From VAZQ01 sp036557665 (lineage in GTDB: Bacteria; Pseudomonadota; Alphaproteobacteria; Rhizobiales; Xanthobacteraceae), in assembly GCA_036557665.1 (NCBI GenBank), contig DATBHG010000069.1, forward strand, positions 1-64,000: a stretch of DNA of 64,000 nucleotides, written 5' to 3'. This document shows positions 60,300 through 64,000 of this stretch, piece by piece (positions within the stretch are counted from its first letter, which is position 1; the number at the start of each line of letters is the position of its first letter). A program made the position numbers and the translations under genes. The notes below the pieces were generated by a model. That model did no database searches. It had not been told where the DNA came from and saw nothing but the letters and a program-made list of their open reading frames with translations.

Positions 60300-61321
60300 G
60301 CGAAGCCTCCATCGGCGTAGACGTCGGTGGTGAGGAGATCAAGCGCAGGCGGCGGCGCCGCCTTGCATTTCTCGGTCGCCGCATCGACCCGGCGCGTCAC
60401 GTCCGCATCGATCTGCGCGATCACGTCCTCGTCCACCCCGAATTGCCGCAGCCGCTCGCGGTAGAGCGTGATCGGGTCGCGCTCTTTCCATTTCTCCAGC
60501 TCGCCCGCGGGCCGGTATTTTGCAGGATCAGCCCGCGAATGTCCGCTGTGGCGATAGGTCATGCACTCGATCAACGACGGGCCCTCCCCGGCGCGCGCCT
60601 TGGCATAGGCGGAAATCGCGGCGCGATAGACCGCGTCGGCGTCGTTGCCGTCGATCACGATGCGGTCGAGCCGGTAGGCGGCGGCCCGATCCGCCGCGGG
60701 ATGCTCGACCGCGGTGACGTCGCCGATCGGCGTGTATTCCATGTACAGGTTGTTCTCGCACACGAACACCACAGGCAGCTTCCATACCGAGGCAAAGTTG
60801 AGCGCCTCGTGGAACGCGCCGATATTGGTGGTGCCGTCGCCGAAGAAGCAGACCGCCACGTCGTCCTGGCCCTTGTACTGGGCGCGCAGCGCCGCGCCGC
60901 AGGCGATGGGGAGATGCGCTCCGATGATGGCGTAGGATCCCATCACGCCGTGCTCCGCCGAGGTCAGATGCATGGAGCCGCCCTTGCCGCGCATGAGTCC
61001 GTTGTCGCGCTGCATCAGCTCGCCCAGCACCTTATCGATCGGCACTCCGCGCGCCAGCGTGTGGGCGTGTCCGCGATAGGTGCAGAAGGAGAGATCGCGC
61101 GGGCGCATGGCGGCGGCGAACCCGGCGGCGACCGCCTCCTGGCCGAGCGACAGGTGGCTCGTTCCCTTTACCAGGTTCTGCAGGAAGAGATCGTAGGCGC
61201 GCTGCTCGGCCTCGCGGATCTCGACCTGGATCCGGTACATGGTCAGGCGCTTTTCCTCTCCGATGTCGTCGTTGATTCCCCGCCTCATCCCGTCCAAAGG
61301 GCGGACCGTCTTCTTCGCCAT
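60287..61321 (-). CDS. 2-oxoacid dehydrogenase E1, alpha subunit (ThDP)
   Basis: 344 residues from the ATG at 61321 (GAGGA eight bases before); an alternative start is six codons upstream. ThDP site FFGDGTTNIGAFHEALNFASVWKLPVVFVCENN (GDG to NN) and phosphorylation-loop-like YRHSGHSRADPAKYR are present. The active-site region HTLARGVPIDKVLGELMQRDNGLMRGKGGSMH is typical of acetoin/pyruvate-type E1. First gene of the minus-strand cluster, preceded by a palindromic repeat (61351). Confidence 0.93.
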   Translation of the reverse strand: MAKKTVRPLDGMRRGINDDIGEEKRLTMYRIQVEIREAEQRAYDLFLQNLVKGTSHLSLGQEAVAAGFAAAMRPRDLSFCTYRGHAHTLARGVPIDKVLGELMQRDNGLMRGKGGSMHLTSAEHGVMGSYAIIGAHLPIACGAALRAQYKGQDDVAVCFFGDGTTNIGAFHEALNFASVWKLPVVFVCENNLYMEYTPIGDVTAVEHPAADRAAAYRLDRIVIDGNDADAVYRAAISAYAKARAGEGPSLIECMTYRHSGHSRADPAKYRPAGELEKWKERDPITLYRERLRQFGVDEDVIAQIDADVTRRVDAATEKCKAAPPPALDLLTTDVYADGGFAWRN

Positions 61322-61350
61322 GCACGCTTCCTCAACCAAGCTGGCCGGTC

Positions 61351-61379
61351 GCAGGGGCGGGTTTCAAACCCGCCCCTAC
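61351..61379. repeat. GTAGGGGCG-type palindromic mini-repeat, copy 4
   Basis: GCAGGGGCGGGTTT and AAACCCGCCCCTAC are near-perfect complements around a single C. It lies just upstream of the E1 alpha gene and just after the DMT transporter stop. Confidence 0.75.
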
Positions 61380-61398
61380 ACCCAACTCTCGGACGTCT

Positions 61399-62313
61399 TC
61401 ACCCTTCGGCCTTTCCCAGCCGCGTGCGGTACAGGATATATTCCCGGCGCAGAATATAAAGTCCCGAGCCGATCACAATGGCTGCGTCGGCAAGGGTCCA
61501 ATGGTTGGGTTTATCTCCGAACACCAGATAGCCGAAGGTGATCGCGAGCACGATTCCCGTGTAGATGAAGGGCGCGAGCACGGCGGGCGACGCGAGCCGA
61601 TGCGCGGCGATCAGGAGGTAGTGTCCGAGGCTTCCGGCCGCTCCCACGGCTACCATCAGCGAAATGATCAGCGGCTCCGTCGGCATTGACCACACGAACG
61701 GCAGCGCCGGAATGAGCGCGAGGGCCCCGACGATGTTGGAATAGAACAGCGTCGTCGCACTCGAATCGGTGCGCGCCAGGATACGCGTGCTGAGAATGTA
61801 GAAGGCGTAACAGACCGCGCCGGTGAGTGAGAGAAGCGCCGCCGGTTGGAAGCTGGGGCTGCCCGGCCGGGTGACGACAAGGACGCCGGCGAATCCCACC
61901 GCGATCGCAGTCCAGCGCCGCCAGTGCACCCACTCCCCCAGAATCGGGCCGGACAGCGCGGCAACGAAAAACGGCGTGGAGAACATCAATGCGGTGGCCT
62001 GATCGAGCTGCAAGTAACGGAGCGCGAGGAAGTTGCAGAGCGTCGAGCCGAGCAGCAGCATGGAGCGTCCGATCTGCAACCCCGGGCGGGGGGTTACGGC
62101 GAGTTTCGGGTGCGTCCATGGATTCGACAAGATGAAAGGAAACAGGAATGCGCCGGTGTAGCGGGCCCACACCACTTCGACGGTGCTCATGTGCAGGTTG
62201 AGATATTTGGCCATCGTATCCAGCACCGTAAAGCAGGCGATCGCGCCGCACATCAGCGCGATCCCCGTGAGGCGCTGCATGCGCTTCGCATCGTAAGCGG
62301 AGGGTTGGAGCAT
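61399..62313 (-). CDS. EamA/DMT-family transporter
   Basis: 304 residues from the ATG at 62313; the frame extends upstream without similarity. About ten membrane helices in two EamA halves: ALMCGAIACFTVLDTMAKYLNLHMSTVEVVWARY, ALRYLQLDQATALMFSTPFFVAALSGPILGEWVHWRRW, and the second half around HRLASPAVLAPFIYTGIVLAITFGYLVFGDKPN. Substrate unknown. It may export a product of the neighbouring oxoacid cluster. Confidence 0.9.
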   Translation of the reverse strand: MLQPSAYDAKRMQRLTGIALMCGAIACFTVLDTMAKYLNLHMSTVEVVWARYTGAFLFPFILSNPWTHPKLAVTPRPGLQIGRSMLLLGSTLCNFLALRYLQLDQATALMFSTPFFVAALSGPILGEWVHWRRWTAIAVGFAGVLVVTRPGSPSFQPAALLSLTGAVCYAFYILSTRILARTDSSATTLFYSNIVGALALIPALPFVWSMPTEPLIISLMVAVGAAGSLGHYLLIAAHRLASPAVLAPFIYTGIVLAITFGYLVFGDKPNHWTLADAAIVIGSGLYILRREYILYRTRLGKAEG

Positions 62314-62400
62314 CAGATTCTCTCGATCGTCATGGCCGGCCCGGGTGTATGGACCGGCCCTCCACGCCTTCCACCAGCGCTTAAAGACGTGGATGCCCGG

Positions 62401-62440
62401 CCCCAGGCTGCCCCAGGTTGCCCAAGGCTGCCCAAGGCCG
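62401..62440. repeat. 10-base tandem repeat, four copies
   Basis: CCCCAGGCTG, CCCCAGGTTG, CCCAAGGCTG and CCCAAGGCCG follow each other without gaps. Located in the intergenic region between the EamA gene and the ModA-like gene. Confidence 0.7.
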
Positions 62441-62492
62441 GACATGACGGAGATGAGGCGGGGACCATAGGCAATTGCCAGGAGAACAAACA

Positions 62493-62948
62493 ATGCGCGC
62501 TGCGGCCCGGACCGTCGTGATTGCGGCAATGCTGATCCTGGTCGGCGGCATGGCTCGCGCCGCGGACATTCGCGTGCTCGGCGTCGATGCCGTGCAGGAC
62601 GCGGTGCGCGCGCTCGCGGAGCAATTCGGCGAGGAGAGCGGGAAAGAGGTGGAGCTGACCTTCGATTCCGCGCCGGCGGTGCAAGAGCGGATCAAGGCGG
62701 GCGCCGTATTCGACGCGCTCATCGCCTCCGAAGCGGCGATGGACGCACTCGACACCGACGGCATTGTGAACCCGGAAAGCCGCGTCAAGCTCGCCAGCGC
62801 CGGGACCGGCACCGATGCGAGCTATGAGGGCGCGCTGATGTCGGAGGGATCGGCGCCGCAGACCGCGCGCGCCTTCATCCTGTTCCTCACGAGCGAGGAT
62901 GCGCGGGCCCACTGGCTCGCCGCCAAGCTCGAACCGGCCGTACAGTAG
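62493..62948 (+). pseudogene. ModA-like binding protein with internal deletion
   Basis: 151 residues from the ATG at 62493 (AGGAG eight bases upstream); family members have about 250. A signal peptide (VVIAAMLILVGGMARA) and the ModA-like N-terminal part (DIRVLGVDAVQDAVRALAEQFGEESGKEVELTFDSAPAVQERIKAGAVFDALIAS) run to VNPESRVKLASAG. The next residues TDASYEGALMSEGSAPQTARAFILFLTSEDARAHW belong to the C-terminal end of a normal protein, so about 90 central residues are missing in frame. It is either a pseudogene or a shortened protein. No modBC-like genes follow on this strand. Confidence 0.65.
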
Positions 62949-62963
62949 AGAACGGCATCGCAG

Positions 62964-63018
62964 GTTGGGTTGGCTGTACAAGTCGGCTGCATGCAGCCGA
63001 CTTGTACAGCGTAACCCA
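62964..63018. repeat. REP-like palindrome with 32-base perfect inverted repeat
   Basis: TTGGGTT/AACCCA outer arms enclose a perfect 32-base palindrome from 62976 to 63007 (half-site GTACAAGTCGGCTGCA). It sits downstream of both the ModA-like gene and the convergent ABC permease. Confidence 0.75.
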
Positions 63019-63034
63019 CCATCCGCATCCGGCG

Positions 63035-63865
63035 TCACACCTCGCGCGCGAGCGCACTTTCGTGCCAGCGCCGCAACAGAAGATGCGACAGGAGCGACAG
63101 CGCAAAGAAGATGACAATGCCGCTTACCGAGAGGAGCAGCAGCGCCGCGAACATGCGGGGAATGTTGAGCCGATAGCCGGATTCGACGATGCGGTAGGCA
63201 AGCCCGGAGCCGGCGCCGGCGGAACCCGCGGCAATCTCCGCCACCACCGCCCCGATCAGCGAGAGCCCGCCGGCGATCTTGAGCCCCGCGAGCATATAGG
63301 GGAGCGCCGAGGGCAATTTGAGCTCGGTGAGAACCTGCAGCCGGCTCGCACCGTAGAGGCGGAAGAGATCGGCGAGATTGCGATCGACCGAGTTGAGACC
63401 GAGCGTGCTGTTGGCGAGCACGGGGAAAAAGGCGACGATCCACGCGCAGGCGAGCACGGCCGCGTGCTGCGGCAGATAGATGAGCAGCAGGGGTGCAATC
63501 GCCACGATCGGCGTCACCTGCAGGATCACCGCATAGGGATAGAGCGAGTACTCGATCAGCCGAGATTGATTGAACAGAATCGCCAGCGCGGTCCCGCCCA
63601 AGCCAGCGAGGAGAAATCCTTCCAGCGTGGTTGCGAGCGTAACCAGCAGAGAGCTCCACAGCACGGCCCAGTCGGACACCAGGGTCGAGAGTACAAGCAG
63701 CGGTCCGGGCAGCACATAGGGCGGTATGGCATAGAGACGCACGACGGCGTGCCAGACGACGAGGAGCGCCGCGAGCACCGCGATGGGCAGCAGCATGCGC
63801 AACACGCGCTCGCGGACCGGACGGCCATTCTCTTTGGTTCGCTCTCTGGCTGCGGCCGCGCTCAT
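63035..63865 (-). CDS. ABC transporter permease, NitT/TauT (SsuC-like) type
   Basis: 276 residues with six membrane segments. The coupling loop RLYGASRLQVLTELKLPSALPYMLAGLKIA is intact (about residues 168-197). Its ATG overlaps the stop of an ATPase gene that continues out of the window, so an ABC operon continues to the right. The ligand is unknown. Confidence 0.9.
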   Translation of the reverse strand: MSAAAARERTKENGRPVRERVLRMLLPIAVLAALLVVWHAVVRLYAIPPYVLPGPLLVLSTLVSDWAVLWSSLLVTLATTLEGFLLAGLGGTALAILFNQSRLIEYSLYPYAVILQVTPIVAIAPLLLIYLPQHAAVLACAWIVAFFPVLANSTLGLNSVDRNLADLFRLYGASRLQVLTELKLPSALPYMLAGLKIAGGLSLIGAVVAEIAAGSAGAGSGLAYRIVESGYRLNIPRMFAALLLLSVSGIVIFFALSLLSHLLLRRWHESALAREV

Positions 63866-64000
63866 GCCTGCTCGCCCATGGCGCGCGAGAGCGCTTGTGA
63901 AACCAGCCGGCAGTACGCCGCATATTCCGCCGAGGTGCGGAAGCTCTCGTCGCGAGGATAGGGCGCCTCGATCGCCAGCTCGGTAAAGACCCGCCCCGGC
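63862..64000 (-). CDS. ABC transporter ATP-binding protein, C-terminal part
   Basis: Only the last 45 residues lie inside the window (the gene continues beyond 64000). The stretch PGRVFTELAIEAPYPRD, then FRTSAEYAAYCRLVSQALSRAM matches the tail of SsuB/TauB-type ATPases after the ATPase core. Its TGA overlaps the permease ATG (ATGA). Confidence 0.75.
   Translation of the reverse strand, partial: PGRVFTELAIEAPYPRDESFRTSAEYAAYCRLVSQALSRAMGEQA

Noticed and set aside
62313..63923. 536-codon minus-strand frame spanning the ModA-like gene and ABC permease
   Set aside because: It mixes antisense and out-of-frame sequence of known genes and a palindromic repeat; not conserved-looking.

Overview
The window is GC-rich DNA with dense, mostly co-directional gene blocks. 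It looks like chromosomal DNA of an alphaproteobacterium of the Hyphomicrobiales (Bradyrhizobium/Xanthobacteraceae type). Pointers are an IalB-family protein, a stand-alone ClpS, many TctC/NitT/TauT-type solute-binding proteins, a HyuAB pair, an NtrC-type two-component system and REP-like palindromes of the kind common in that group. No 16S rRNA, transposase, integrase or prophage gene was seen, so the taxonomic call rests on gene content only.

Left part (1-8.8 kb, plus strand): a catabolic-looking run with two cupins, a TctC-like binding protein, a ThDP enzyme, a molybdopterin (xanthine dehydrogenase/CoxL-type) large subunit without its usual FAD and 2Fe-2S partners, a RidA-like protein, a GlcF/HdrD-like Fe-S protein and a PNPOx-fold protein. 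After argG (minus) comes a long minus-strand operon (18.7 to 10.8 kb). It holds a NitT/TauT-type ABC transporter (binding protein, permease, ATPase, permease), the hydantoinase/oxoprolinase pair HyuA and HyuB, and a translationally coupled PAP2 phosphatase.

Middle part (19-31 kb): housekeeping genes. They are rlmN, a DUF72 protein, an IalB-family protein, a quinone oxidoreductase, a DUF1232 protein, pterin carbinolamine dehydratase, typA, a GNAT enzyme, folD-yggU-yggT, tRNA-Ala(CGC) with its promoter, an FAD monooxygenase and a DUF1203 protein. From 31.2 to 32.5 kb lies an almost gene-free, repeat-rich stretch with a small NepR-like ORF at its edge. Then come an exported hypothetical protein, a hydrolase remnant, cobS/cobT (divergent), DUF488, a PIG-L deacetylase remnant, clpS and a SWIM-SNF2 helicase.

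Right-middle part (39.5-46.3 kb): an aromatic-degradation island. A ring-hydroxylating dioxygenase has its beta and alpha genes separated by a HicB-like gene and a frameshifted hicA. An NMT1-like binding protein without a signal peptide follows, then a divergent GntR regulator, a LigB-LigA fused extradiol dioxygenase and an EamA transporter. A histidine kinase/NtrC-type regulator pair, an MFS transporter, an SLC13/ArsB-type permease and an iron/thiamine-type binding protein come next (46-53 kb).

Right end (53-64 kb): a proline-rich membrane-anchored protein, a candidate sRNA with a strong terminator, and a minus-strand 2-oxoacid dehydrogenase cluster. That cluster runs E1 alpha, E1 beta, aldehyde dehydrogenase, E2, 2-hydroxyacid dehydrogenase and an Inh-like protein, with no E3. 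An EamA transporter, an internally deleted ModA-like protein and part of another ABC transporter close the window. Several palindromic mini-repeats are dispersed here, and one is read in frame inside the E2 gene.

I did not find one clear-cut novel system. The most unusual features are the in-frame palindrome in the E2 linker, the broken hicA inside a dioxygenase operon, the orphan molybdenum-enzyme catabolic cluster, and the repeat island at 31.5-32.5 kb.
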